From Sphingomonas arenae (GTDB lineage: Bacteria; Pseudomonadota; Alphaproteobacteria; Sphingomonadales; Sphingomonadaceae), in NCBI RefSeq assembly GCF_016924655.1, contig NZ_JAFFJU010000001.1, forward strand, positions 558,001 to 622,000: DNA of 64,000 bases, read 5' to 3'. Position 1 is the first letter of the stretch. Each line of letters opens with the position of its first letter. The translations under genes and the position numbers were made by a program. This document shows, piece by piece, positions 41,642 to 49,184 of the stretch. The notes below the pieces were generated by a model, which had not been told where the DNA came from, searched no databases, and worked only from the letters and a program-made list of their open reading frames with translations.

Positions 41642-42613
41642 ATGGCCCAGGCGCGCATCGCCCTCCTCTCCAATCCGCGCTCCACCGGCAACGTGAAGCA
41701 GTTGCCCTGCATCCGCGCCTTCTGTGCGGAACGGCCCGACATCTTCCACTATGAGGTCGAGCAGGCCGACCAGATCGGCGAGGCGCTGAAGACCATCGCG
41801 CGCGTCAAGCCCAAGATGCTCGTCATCAACGGCGGCGACGGGACCGTGCAGGCGGCCCTGACCGAGCTGCACAATGGCGGCCACTTCGGGGAGGCGACGC
41901 CGCCCGTCGCGGTGCTCCCGAGCGGCAAGACCAACCTCATCGCGCTGGACCTCGGTGCCCACGGCGATCCGATCGTCGCGCTGGAGCGGCTCGCGAACCT
42001 CGCGCAAGCCGACCTCTCTCCGCACCTCGTCGCGCGCGAACTCATCGCCTTGCGCTGCGGCCCGGGCGAACAGCGCCCGGTCATCGGCATGTTCCTCGGC
42101 GGCGCCGGCCTTGCCGACACCATGCTCTATTGCCGTGACCGCATTTATCCGCTCGGGCTGCCGAATGGCCTCAGCCATGTCATCACGGCCTTTGCGGTCC
42201 TGCTTCGGCAGCTGCTGGGCATCAGGGCGAGCTTCCTGCCGCCCGATGCCATGCCGCTGCAGGTCTCCAGCAAGGGCGGCATGATCAGCGGCCGCTTCGC
42301 ACTGCTGGCCGTGACCACGCTCGAAAAGCTGCTGCTCGGGGGCGACCTTCATGGCCGCGGGTCCGGACCGCTCAAGCTGCTCGCCATCGAGCAGCGCCCC
42401 TCCTCGGTCCTGCGCGGCGTGATCGCGGGCCTCGCCGGTCGGCTTGGTCGCGGTCAGCTCAACGGCGTGCATGTCGAGGAAGCGGACGAGATCAGCATCG
42501 AAGGCGACCAGTCCAGCGTCATCCTCGACGGCGAGATGTTCCACGCCAGCATCGGCAAGCCCATCCACCTGAGCCCGGCCTCGCCCCTGTCCTTCGTCCG
42601 ACTGGCGGCCTGA
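41642..42613 (+). CDS. Diacylglycerol/sphingoid kinase-family lipid kinase (candidate ceramide kinase)
   Basis: A 323-residue soluble lipid kinase of the DAGK catalytic-domain superfamily (DgkB, YegS, sphingosine and ceramide kinases). The nucleotide loop VINGGDGTVQ lies at 62-71, followed by AVLPSGKTNLIALDLG where DgkB-type enzymes have GT-N-D. The C-terminal domain has the DGEMF strand. It phosphorylates a lipid hydroxyl. Caulobacter CpgB, a ceramide kinase encoded among sphingolipid genes, belongs to this superfamily. The Tam41-like and ceramide-synthase-like genes downstream point to a similar substrate here. That assignment is inference. Confidence 0.8.
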   Translation: MAQARIALLSNPRSTGNVKQLPCIRAFCAERPDIFHYEVEQADQIGEALKTIARVKPKMLVINGGDGTVQAALTELHNGGHFGEATPPVAVLPSGKTNLIALDLGAHGDPIVALERLANLAQADLSPHLVARELIALRCGPGEQRPVIGMFLGGAGLADTMLYCRDRIYPLGLPNGLSHVITAFAVLLRQLLGIRASFLPPDAMPLQVSSKGGMISGRFALLAVTTLEKLLLGGDLHGRGSGPLKLLAIEQRPSSVLRGVIAGLAGRLGRGQLNGVHVEEADEISIEGDQSSVILDGEMFHASIGKPIHLSPASPLSFVRLAA

Positions 42614-42616
42614 GCC

Positions 42617-43489
42617 ATGAGCCAGTTGCGCGAGCTCGTTCGCGAGGAACTCCTCGAACCTGTCGATCCGCGAGTCTCCGCCATGGCCCGCGCGCTAGCC
42701 GACAAGTACGGCAAGGCCAGCCGCGCGGTGCTCTTCTACGGCTCCTGCCTGCGTCAGCGCGAACTCGACGGGCTGATGCTCGACTTCTACCTGATCGTGT
42801 CTAGCTATGCCGACGCTTATGGCCGCAGCTGGCTCGCGCCCGCCAACCGGCTGATCCCGCCCAACGTCTTCCCGTTCGAACATGACGGGCTCACCGCCAA
42901 ATATGCGGTGCTGAGCGAGGCCGACTTCTTTCGCCTCAACGGGCCGGAGACCCGGAGCGTGTCGGTGTGGGCGCGCTTCGCCCAGCCGTCTCGCCTCGTG
43001 TGGTTCTCGGACGTCGCCGCTCAAGGCCGAACGATCGCCGCCGTCGCCCGCGCCGCACCGACCCTGCTCTGCTCGGCCCTCGCCGTCCTCCCGAACGACC
43101 AGCCGCCGCTCGACCTGTGGCGGGCCGCCTTCGCCCTCACCTACTCCGCCGAACTCCGCGCCGAGAGAAAGGAGCGTGGCCAGTCGGTCGTGGACGCCGA
43201 TCCGGAGCGCTACCTGCGCTTCACCGGTCCCGCCCTTGCCGCGGCCCGCGCCGAAGGCCGCCGCCGCAACGTCAGCTGGCGCCGCCGCCGGGTCGAGGGC
43301 AAGCTCCTGTCCGTGCTCCGCCTCGCCAAGGCCAGCGCCACCTTCGCCGGCGGCGCGGAATATATCGCGTGGAAGATCAACCGCCACGCCGGCACCGACA
43401 TCCAGCTCAAGCCCTGGCAGAAGCGCTGGCCCCTCCTCGCGGCCGTCAGCCTCGCGCCGAAGCTGTGGAAGACCCGCGCCGTCCGCTAG
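42617..43489 (+). CDS. Tam41-like nucleotidyltransferase (CDP-lipid synthase candidate)
   Basis: A 290-residue protein. The nucleotidyltransferase-like core is AVLFYGSCLRQ (YGSC at 41-44) followed by GLMLDFYLIV with Asp56, matching the G-S and D-x-x-x-V pattern of the fold. Downstream, KYAVLSEADFFRL (95-107) and VWARFAQPSRLVW resemble the KYGV and GRLHKPV blocks of mitochondrial Tam41, which makes CDP-diacylglycerol from phosphatidate and CTP. It starts 3 bases after the lipid kinase, so the phosphorylated product of that enzyme would be the natural substrate. A CDP-ceramide product is speculation. The basic C-terminus (R- and K-rich) could bind the membrane. Confidence 0.65.
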   Translation: MSQLRELVREELLEPVDPRVSAMARALADKYGKASRAVLFYGSCLRQRELDGLMLDFYLIVSSYADAYGRSWLAPANRLIPPNVFPFEHDGLTAKYAVLSEADFFRLNGPETRSVSVWARFAQPSRLVWFSDVAAQGRTIAAVARAAPTLLCSALAVLPNDQPPLDLWRAAFALTYSAELRAERKERGQSVVDADPERYLRFTGPALAAARAEGRRRNVSWRRRRVEGKLLSVLRLAKASATFAGGAEYIAWKINRHAGTDIQLKPWQKRWPLLAAVSLAPKLWKTRAVR

Positions 43490-43533
43490 CGAGCCATGGC
43501 GTGCCATCCCACGCTGCGCTAGGTCCCCGACCC

Positions 43534-44667
43534 ATGACCCTCGTGATCCGCCCCGTGACCACCGCTGCCGACCGGCGGCGCTTCGTCGACCTCGCCTGGG
43601 ACGTCTACCGCGACGACCCCGCCTGGGTTCCGCCGCTGAAGGACGAGGTCATGGGCCTGATCACCCCGGGCAAGAACCCGTGGTTCGAACATGCCCGCGC
43701 CGCCTTCTGGCTCGCTGAGCGCGACGGCAAGCCTGTCGGCCGGATCAGCGCCCAAGTGGACGAGCTGGTGCTCCACCACATGGGCGCCGGCACCGGCCAA
43801 TGGGGCATGTTCGAAGCGCTCGACGCCGAGGCCGCCGCCGCCCTCATCACCACCGCCGAGCAGTGGCTGCGCGACCAGGGAATGACCCGAGCCCTCGGGC
43901 CCTTCAGCCTGTCCGTGTGGGACGAAGTCGGCCTCCTCGTGAAGGGCTTCGACCAGCCCCCGACCGCGATGATGGGCCACCATCGCCCCGCCTACGAAGG
44001 TTGGGTCGAGGCCGCCGGCTACGCCAAGGCCAAGGACCTCTATACCTACGAACTCGACATCCGCATCAGCATGGTCCCGCTTATCCAGCGCCTGATCACC
44101 GCGGGCGAGAAGAACCCCCGCATCCGCCTTCGCCGCGTCGACAAGAGCCGCTTCGCCGAAGAAGCCGCGCTGATCCTCGGCATCCTCAACGATGCCTGGT
44201 CCGACAATTGGGGCTTCATTCCCCTGACCGAGTCCGAGATCGCCTACGCCGGCAAGAAGCTGAAGCCGATCATCTTCGAGGATTTGGTCTACGTCGCCGA
44301 ATATGAGGACGAGCCGGTCGCCTTCATGATCACCATTCCGGACATCAACGAACTGCTCGCGGACCTGGACGGCCGGCTGTTCCCGTTCGGCTGGGCCAAG
44401 CTGCTGTGGCGCCTGCGCAAGCCCCGGACCCGGCGCATGCGCGTGCCGCTCATGGGCGTGGCCAAGCGCCTCCAGGGCTCCCGCCTCGCCGGCCAGCTGG
44501 CCTTCATGATGATCGAGAAGTCCCGCGCCTATTCCGTCGGCAAGTATGGCGCCAGCCACGGCGAGTTCGGCTGGGTGCTGGAGGACAACCAGGGCATGAT
44601 GTCCATCGCCCAGCTGCCCGGCGCGGACATCAACAAGGTCTATCGAGTGTACGAGAAAGCGCTCTGA
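43534..44667 (+). CDS. GNAT-family N-acyltransferase, bacterial ceramide synthase-like
   Basis: A 377-residue GNAT-fold protein of the YghO type. The opening LVIRPVTTAADRRRFVDLAWDVYRDDPAWVPPLKDEVMGLI and the strand FWLAERDGKPVGRISAQVD are the acceptor-binding and beta4 regions. A second part has YVAEYEDEPVAFMITIPDINE. From memory, Caulobacter bCerS (CCNA_01212), which N-acylates a sphingoid base, is a GNAT protein of this kind encoded near serine palmitoyltransferase. It follows the lipid kinase and nucleotidyltransferase genes, 44 bases after the latter. A general N-acetyltransferase role cannot be ruled out. The last 38 bases overlap the convergent P-loop gene. Confidence 0.7.
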   Translation: MTLVIRPVTTAADRRRFVDLAWDVYRDDPAWVPPLKDEVMGLITPGKNPWFEHARAAFWLAERDGKPVGRISAQVDELVLHHMGAGTGQWGMFEALDAEAAAALITTAEQWLRDQGMTRALGPFSLSVWDEVGLLVKGFDQPPTAMMGHHRPAYEGWVEAAGYAKAKDLYTYELDIRISMVPLIQRLITAGEKNPRIRLRRVDKSRFAEEAALILGILNDAWSDNWGFIPLTESEIAYAGKKLKPIIFEDLVYVAEYEDEPVAFMITIPDINELLADLDGRLFPFGWAKLLWRLRKPRTRRMRVPLMGVAKRLQGSRLAGQLAFMMIEKSRAYSVGKYGASHGEFGWVLEDNQGMMSIAQLPGADINKVYRVYEKAL

Positions 44668-45268
44668 GGCTGGTGATCGAATGTCCGCTCTGGGTGGAAA
44701 GCGGACACAACGGAGCGAACTTCGCGACGAACTTCTCAGCGTCCGCGTTCGAGGTTATGCGGACGACTTCGCAACCAACGGGAGCGAGCGCAGCAAGTCT
44801 GGCGATCTTCGCAGAGCCACTCTCGCGAGTTTTCCAGATGTAATTGAAAAACTCAGGTAGTGAGCGGAGCCTCTCCGGGCAGTTGTCTGCCATATCCGGT
44901 CGGGTTTGCCCGAGACCCAGAACTGCCCTTCGAAGCACTCGCCACAAGCGGAGACTTGCCGGTCGATCAATCCATATCAGCATGTCTGCTCGTGCTAGCC
45001 TGCTTGGCCAAGTGATAGAGTGACCACCCTCAAAGATCCACTCCTCTTGCTGCTCAGCCTCGCGGCACAAACGTGTCTTTTCGACCGTGCTTCGCTCAAT
45101 CCATCCTGGCTGCCAGTGTATCTTATCAATATGGATGACCGGAAGGCCAGTGCGCTTCCCAAGCACGGCGGCTAGGGTGCTCTTCCCGGAGCCAGGCTGA
45201 CCCACAATCATTATACGCTTGATAGATATGTTCTTGTGAGCAGCAAAAGCTTCCGTAGCAGCACTCAT
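44630..45268 (-). CDS. P-loop NTPase, topology-modulation / small-kinase type
   Basis: A 212-residue protein with a clear Walker A, GQPGSGKS at 23-30, followed by HIDKIHWQPGWIERS, the pattern of the DNA topology modulation protein (FlaR-like) group of P-loop kinases. Lid arginines occur in RLWRVLRRAVLG. The substrate is unknown. The start at 45268 has agagagg upstream. Its 3' end runs 38 bases into the convergent acyltransferase gene. By eye its GC content is clearly lower than that of its neighbours, which suggests later arrival by transfer. Confidence 0.82.
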   Translation of the reverse strand: MSAATEAFAAHKNISIKRIMIVGQPGSGKSTLAAVLGKRTGLPVIHIDKIHWQPGWIERSTVEKTRLCREAEQQEEWIFEGGHSITWPSRLARADMLIWIDRPASLRLWRVLRRAVLGLGQTRPDMADNCPERLRSLPEFFNYIWKTRESGSAKIARLAALAPVGCEVVRITSNADAEKFVAKFAPLCPLSTQSGHSITSLRALSRTLDRPC

Positions 45269-45340
45269 ACGGCCTCTCTTCAAGCACAGGCTACCATCGG
45301 CCCTAATGCCTGCAATGGGTCTTAAGCAGACATAACCCCC

Positions 45341-46114
45341 TCAGCTCAGCGCCACCCACGTGGGCGCGTGATCGCTCGCCTTCTCCTCCCCCCGCACCCA
45401 CTTGTCGACCGCCGCACCCTGCAGGCGGTCGGCCGCCGCGGGTGACAGCAGCAGGTGATCGATCCGGAAGCCCGCATCGCGCTGCCAGCAGCCTGCGGTA
45501 TAATCCCAGAAGGTCCACAGCTTTTCCTCGCGCGGGTGAACGGCACGCAGCGCGTCGGTCCAGCCCTGGAACAGCAGCCGCCGCCACGCCGCCCGCGTCT
45601 CCGGCTGCAGCAGCGCGTCATGCCCCATCCGCGTCGCGGACCAGACGTCGCGGTCCTCCGGCACCACATTATAGTCCCCGGCCAGCACCACCGGCCGCTC
45701 GCTCGCCAGCAGCTCGGCGGCGTGCTCGCGCAGCCGCTCCATCCAGGCGAGCTTGTAGCTGAACTTCTCCGTGCCGACCGGATTGCCGTTCGGCAGGTAA
45801 ATGGACGCGATCACAACCCCGTCCACCTCCGCCTCGATATAGCGGCTGTGGCTGTCGTCCGGATCGCCCTGAAGGCCTACCCGCCGCAGGTCCGGTGAGC
45901 GTCCGCGGGTCAGGATCGCGACCCCGTTGAAGCCCTTCTGCCCGTGCCACACCGCACCGTAGCCCGCCGCCTCGATGTCGCCGACCGGCAGCGCCTCGTC
46001 CGCGCACTTCAGCTCCTGCAGGCAGGCGACGTCCGGCTTCTCCCGCTCCAGCCATTCGAGCAGGCGGGGGAGCCGCGCGCGGATACCGTTGATGTTGAAG
46101 GTGGCGATTTTCAT
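45341..46114 (-). CDS. xthA: Exodeoxyribonuclease III
   Basis: A 257-residue AP endonuclease and 3'-5' exonuclease that repairs abasic sites. The family residues are visible: NING near the start, LQELKC with Glu34, the GDYNVVPEDRD block with Asp and Asn, WTFWDY near 210, and SDHAP with the catalytic Asp-His pair near the C-terminus. The length is near that of E. coli XthA (268). It lies 23 bases after the erpA-like gene on the same strand and may be read from the same transcript. Confidence 0.95.
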   Translation of the reverse strand: MKIATFNINGIRARLPRLLEWLEREKPDVACLQELKCADEALPVGDIEAAGYGAVWHGQKGFNGVAILTRGRSPDLRRVGLQGDPDDSHSRYIEAEVDGVVIASIYLPNGNPVGTEKFSYKLAWMERLREHAAELLASERPVVLAGDYNVVPEDRDVWSATRMGHDALLQPETRAAWRRLLFQGWTDALRAVHPREEKLWTFWDYTAGCWQRDAGFRIDHLLLSPAAADRLQGAAVDKWVRGEEKASDHAPTWVALS

Positions 46115-46137
46115 GGCCTCGCCCTAGCCCGCAACGA

Positions 46138-46473
46138 TCAGATGGAGAAGCTCGACCCGCAGCCGCAGCCGCTGGCCGCATTCGGGTTCTGGACCTTGAA
46201 CGCTGCCCCGCCGAGATCCTCGACGTAATCGACCGCGGATCCCTGGACCAGCTCCAGGCTCATCGCGTCGACCACCAGCTTGACGCCGTCGGTCTCCACC
46301 ACCGTGTCGTCCGCCTCCGGCTCCTCGGCGAGGCCGAACCTGTAGGTGAACCCCGCGCACCCGCCGCCGTCGACCGACAGCCGCAGCATCGCCGGCTTGT
46401 TCTGCCGGGATGCGATCGCAGCAACTCGCTTGGCAGCGTTTGCCGTCAGGATGATGGGAAGGGCCTCGCTCAC
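46138..46473 (-). CDS. erpA: Iron-sulfur cluster insertion protein ErpA
   Basis: A 111-residue A-type iron-sulfur carrier. The three cluster cysteines are Cys39 in GGGCAGF and Cys103 and Cys105 in GCGCGSSF. The body IILTANAAKRVAAI, then a conserved LVVDAMSLELVQGSAVDYVEDLGGAAFKVQNPNA, is characteristic of ErpA rather than IscA. I start at the GTG (46473) that opens the conserved domain. An upstream ATG at 46548 would add 25 residues and overlap the M23 gene by 38 bases. The protein passes clusters to respiratory and isoprenoid enzymes. Confidence 0.92.
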   Translation of the reverse strand: MSEALPIILTANAAKRVAAIASRQNKPAMLRLSVDGGGCAGFTYRFGLAEEPEADDTVVETDGVKLVVDAMSLELVQGSAVDYVEDLGGAAFKVQNPNAASGCGCGSSFSI

Positions 46474-46510
46474 GAGGCCGAGATAGGCAGTCGGGGCAAC
46501 CCGGACAAGC

Positions 46511-47587
46511 TTACTTGCGGCCCTTCTCGGGTCCGCCGAGCGCGACATGGTCCATGGCGCCGACGCCGGTGCCGTTGCGCATCGCCAGCAGGTAATCGGT
46601 GGAGCGCATGAACGGGATCGGGTTCACCGCGCGGCCGTCGATCCGCACTTCATAATGCAGGTGGCTGCCGGTCGACCGGCCGGTCGAGCCCATGCGGCCG
46701 ATGATGTCGCCGCGCTTCACGCGCTGGCCGGCCCGGACGTTGAACGCCGACAGGTGGCCGTAGCGCGTCTCGATGCCGCGCCCATGGTCCAGCTTGATGA
46801 GGTTGCCGTAGCCGCCGTTGTTGTACCCTGCCTCCGTCACCACGCCGTCGGCAGTGGCATAGATCGGCGTGCCGACCGGACCTGCCAGGTCGATGCCCAT
46901 GTGGCGGGCCGCACCAGCACCGAACGGGTCGGAGCGGACGCCGAAGCCGGAGGTGAACGCCGCGGTGCGAACCGGCTTGTCGGCCGGGACGGAAATCACG
47001 CCGTCCTGCAGCTGGTCGAGCTTCTTCCAGCTGTTGAACAGCGCCTTGAAGCTCGAACCGCCCTTGCCGGCCGGCTCGAACGGACCACCCACGGCCACGC
47101 GCTGCGGCGTGAGGCCGAGCTTGCGCAGTTCGCGTGCGGCCGTCTTGTAGCGCGCTTCCAGCTCGGCAGCGGCGGCGCTCTCCTCCGCGGCGAGGCGGTC
47201 CTCGGCGCGGGCGAGCGGACCGGCGATCTCAGCCGGCAGGGCGGCCATCTCCGTGGTCTTGGGCAGGTCGGCCGGGTCGATGTCCTGGCCGGACAGCATT
47301 GCGGCCAACAGTTCCTGGCGACGCTCGATCTCGCGGGCGCGGAGTTCGGCAGCGGCGGCGAGCTTCTCGATGCCGGCAGTGCCGGTTGCGACCGGGGTCG
47401 GCACCTCTTCGCCCCGGCTCATCAGCGCGGCGGCGTAGATCGACCAGCCGACCAGCAGCATCAGCGCGACCAGGAACATCCCCTGCACCGGGGCCGACAG
47501 GCGGATCCGGCGCAGCTTGGCGCCGTCATGCACGAACAGGTCTCGGCTGCGGAACAGGCCGTTGGTTGCTGTCAGTGCGTGCGCCAT
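46511..47587 (-). CDS. M23 family peptidoglycan DD-metallopeptidase
   Basis: A 358-residue cell-wall peptidase with one N-terminal membrane helix (VQGMFLVALMLLVGWSIYAAAL, about 36-57). A helical coiled-coil region follows (about 75-160) and then the LytM domain. The zinc ligands are His in RHMGIDLAGPVG and the HLHYEV block near 325. This domain order is that of the MepM/ShyA group and of the divisome LytM proteins, which cut cross-links or activate amidases. I start at MAHALTATNG, the first Met giving a compact cytoplasmic tail. It is divergent from serC. Confidence 0.9.
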   Translation of the reverse strand: MAHALTATNGLFRSRDLFVHDGAKLRRIRLSAPVQGMFLVALMLLVGWSIYAAALMSRGEEVPTPVATGTAGIEKLAAAAELRAREIERRQELLAAMLSGQDIDPADLPKTTEMAALPAEIAGPLARAEDRLAAEESAAAAELEARYKTAARELRKLGLTPQRVAVGGPFEPAGKGGSSFKALFNSWKKLDQLQDGVISVPADKPVRTAAFTSGFGVRSDPFGAGAARHMGIDLAGPVGTPIYATADGVVTEAGYNNGGYGNLIKLDHGRGIETRYGHLSAFNVRAGQRVKRGDIIGRMGSTGRSTGSHLHYEVRIDGRAVNPIPFMRSTDYLLAMRNGTGVGAMDHVALGGPEKGRK

Positions 47588-47853
47588 GCAGGTCTTCACT
47601 CCCGATCCACTACTCGGACATGCTCGCACGGCGTTGCTGCTCGCGCGCTCAAGTCCTTCATCTCAAAGGAGCTCCCCAGCCCCCGCCGACACGACGATTT
47701 GCCCCTCGCGTCATCGGCGAACAGGAAAAGACCCCGGTTGGTTAATGATTACAACCTTGACGCGGGCCATCCGGGACGAGTCGCGCAGGCGAAGCGATGA
47801 ATGGAGCCGAGTCGTTGATCAAAATGAGTCCCGCGAATGACTCTCGAGGGAAC

Positions 47854-47862
47854 TTATCCACA
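47854..47862 (+). promoter_or_regulatory. Perfect DnaA-box sequence
   Basis: TTATCCACA equals the strong E. coli DnaA box R1. It is a single site upstream of the serC leader, with no second box or AT-rich unwinding region near it, so it is not an origin. It could let DnaA regulate serC or could be chance. Confidence 0.4.
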
Positions 47863-47904
47863 GAATCGGATTCGCGAACGCACTTGCCGCAACCCGCAAA
47901 AACA

Positions 47905-47965
47905 CCTACGCGGGCCGCGGGCCACGCCGTCCCAACGCGGCGCGTGCTCTCTGCGAGGAGAGTTT
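47905..47965 (+). promoter_or_regulatory. serC leader RNA
   Basis: The leader just before serC matches the described alphaproteobacterial serC motif in position and layout. A GC-rich stem region (about 47907-47946) is followed by a short hairpin ctctc/gagag (47947-47951 with 47958-47962) that includes part of the ribosome site aggag. Formation of the hairpin would limit translation start. The ligand or trigger is not known. Placement in the motif family is recall plus fold, not a model search. Confidence 0.65.
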
Positions 47966-49084
47966 ATGACTGACAAGCCTCACGTGCGTCCCGCGCGTCC
48001 GTTCTTCTCTTCCGGTCCGTGCGCCAAGCCGCCCGGCTGGTCCCCCGACAAGCTGCAACTCGACAGCCTTGGCCGTTCGCATCGGTCCAAGCTCGGCAAG
48101 GCGCGCCTCGCCCACTGCATCGACCTGATGCGGGAGATGCTGCAACTCCCAGATACTCACCGCATCGGCATCGTGCCCGGTTCCGACACCGGCGCCTACG
48201 AGATGGCGATGTGGACCATGCTCGGCGCGCGGCCCGTGACCGCGCTCGCATGGGAGAGCTTTGGCGAGGGCTGGGTCACCGACGCGGTCAAGCAGCTGAA
48301 GCTCGATCCCACCGTCATTCGCGCCGACTATGGCCAGCTGCCCGACCTCTCCCAGGTCGACTGGAGCCACGACGTGCTGTTCACCTGGAACGGCACCACC
48401 TCCGGCGTCCGGGTACCCAATGGCGAGTGGATCGCCGCCGATCGCCAAGGCCTGAGCTTTGCCGACGCGACCAGCGCCGTGTTCGCCTACGACCTGCCGT
48501 GGGACAAGATCGATGTCGCCACCTTCTCCTGGCAGAAGGTGCTCGGCGGCGAGGGCGCCCACGGCGTCCTGATCCTGGGCCCTCGCGCGGTCGAGCGGCT
48601 CGAAAGCTACACGCCCGCCTGGCCGCTGCCGAAGGTCTTCCGGCTCACCTCGAAGGGGAAGTTGAGCGAAGGAATCTTCAAGGGCGAGACGATCAACACG
48701 CCGTCGATGCTGGCCGTCGAGGATGCGATCTTCGCGCTGGAATGGGCCAGGGGTCTCGGCGGTCTGCAGGGCCTGATCGCCCGCTCGGATGCCAACGCCG
48801 CCGCGCTCGACCGCATCGTGGAGCAGCGCGAATGGCTGTCCCACCTCGCCGCCGACCCCGCGATCCGCTCCCGCACCAGCGTCTGCCTGACCCTGGAAAG
48901 CGCCGACGAAGCCCGCATCAAGCGCATGGCCGCGCTGCTCGACGCCGAGGACGTCGCCTACGACATCGCCGGCTACCGCGACGCCCCTCCGGGCCTTCGC
49001 ATCTGGTGCGGCGCGACGGTGGACACGAGCGACATCGAGGCGCTCGGCCCGTGGCTCGACTGGGCCCGGCAGCACACGGCCTAA
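47966..49084 (+). CDS. serC: Phosphoserine aminotransferase
   Basis: A 372-residue PLP enzyme, second step of serine synthesis. It converts 3-phosphohydroxypyruvate and glutamate to phosphoserine and 2-oxoglutarate, and its vitamin B6 role is also known in some bacteria. PLP is held by Lys191 in TFSWQKVLGGEGAHG. The FSSGPCAKP opening and the YTPAWPLPKVFRL segment are those of the alphaproteobacterial (type II) SerC. The ribosome site gaggag lies 5 bases before the ATG, inside the leader hairpin. serA follows after a 100-base gap carrying an inverted repeat. Confidence 0.96.
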   Translation: MTDKPHVRPARPFFSSGPCAKPPGWSPDKLQLDSLGRSHRSKLGKARLAHCIDLMREMLQLPDTHRIGIVPGSDTGAYEMAMWTMLGARPVTALAWESFGEGWVTDAVKQLKLDPTVIRADYGQLPDLSQVDWSHDVLFTWNGTTSGVRVPNGEWIAADRQGLSFADATSAVFAYDLPWDKIDVATFSWQKVLGGEGAHGVLILGPRAVERLESYTPAWPLPKVFRLTSKGKLSEGIFKGETINTPSMLAVEDAIFALEWARGLGGLQGLIARSDANAAALDRIVEQREWLSHLAADPAIRSRTSVCLTLESADEARIKRMAALLDAEDVAYDIAGYRDAPPGLRIWCGATVDTSDIEALGPWLDWARQHTA

Positions 49085-49085
49085 C

Positions 49086-49181
49086 CGTCATCCCCGCGAA
49101 GGCGGGGATCCATCTCCTGAACTCACAATCATGCGCGACGGCAGGACGAAAGAGACCCGCCTCCGCAGGAACGACGAGGTA
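49086..49181. repeat. Sphingomonad-type inverted intergenic repeat, copy 2
   Basis: The left arm (49086-49117) has the same 32-base pattern as the repeat at 22695, cgtcatccccgcgaaggcgg and so on to ccatctcc. The right arm (about 49159-49181, acccgcctccgcaggaacga) is degenerate and shorter. The shared gacgaaagag, which follows the arm in copy 1, lies between the arms here. It fills the serC-serA gap. Confidence 0.75.
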
Positions 49182-49184
49182 AAC

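Larger units (their letters stand above)
47588..47965. other. Divergent region with serC leader and a DnaA-box match
   Basis: These 378 bases separate the M23 gene from serC. They hold the serC leader RNA at the right end, a perfect TTATCCACA at 47854-47862, and AT-richer DNA near 47738-47760. I see no separate gene. Confidence 0.5.

Noticed and set aside
47849-47870. Replication origin around the DnaA box
   Set aside because: There is one box only, no AT-rich unwinding region, and no dnaA, dnaN or hemE gene nearby.
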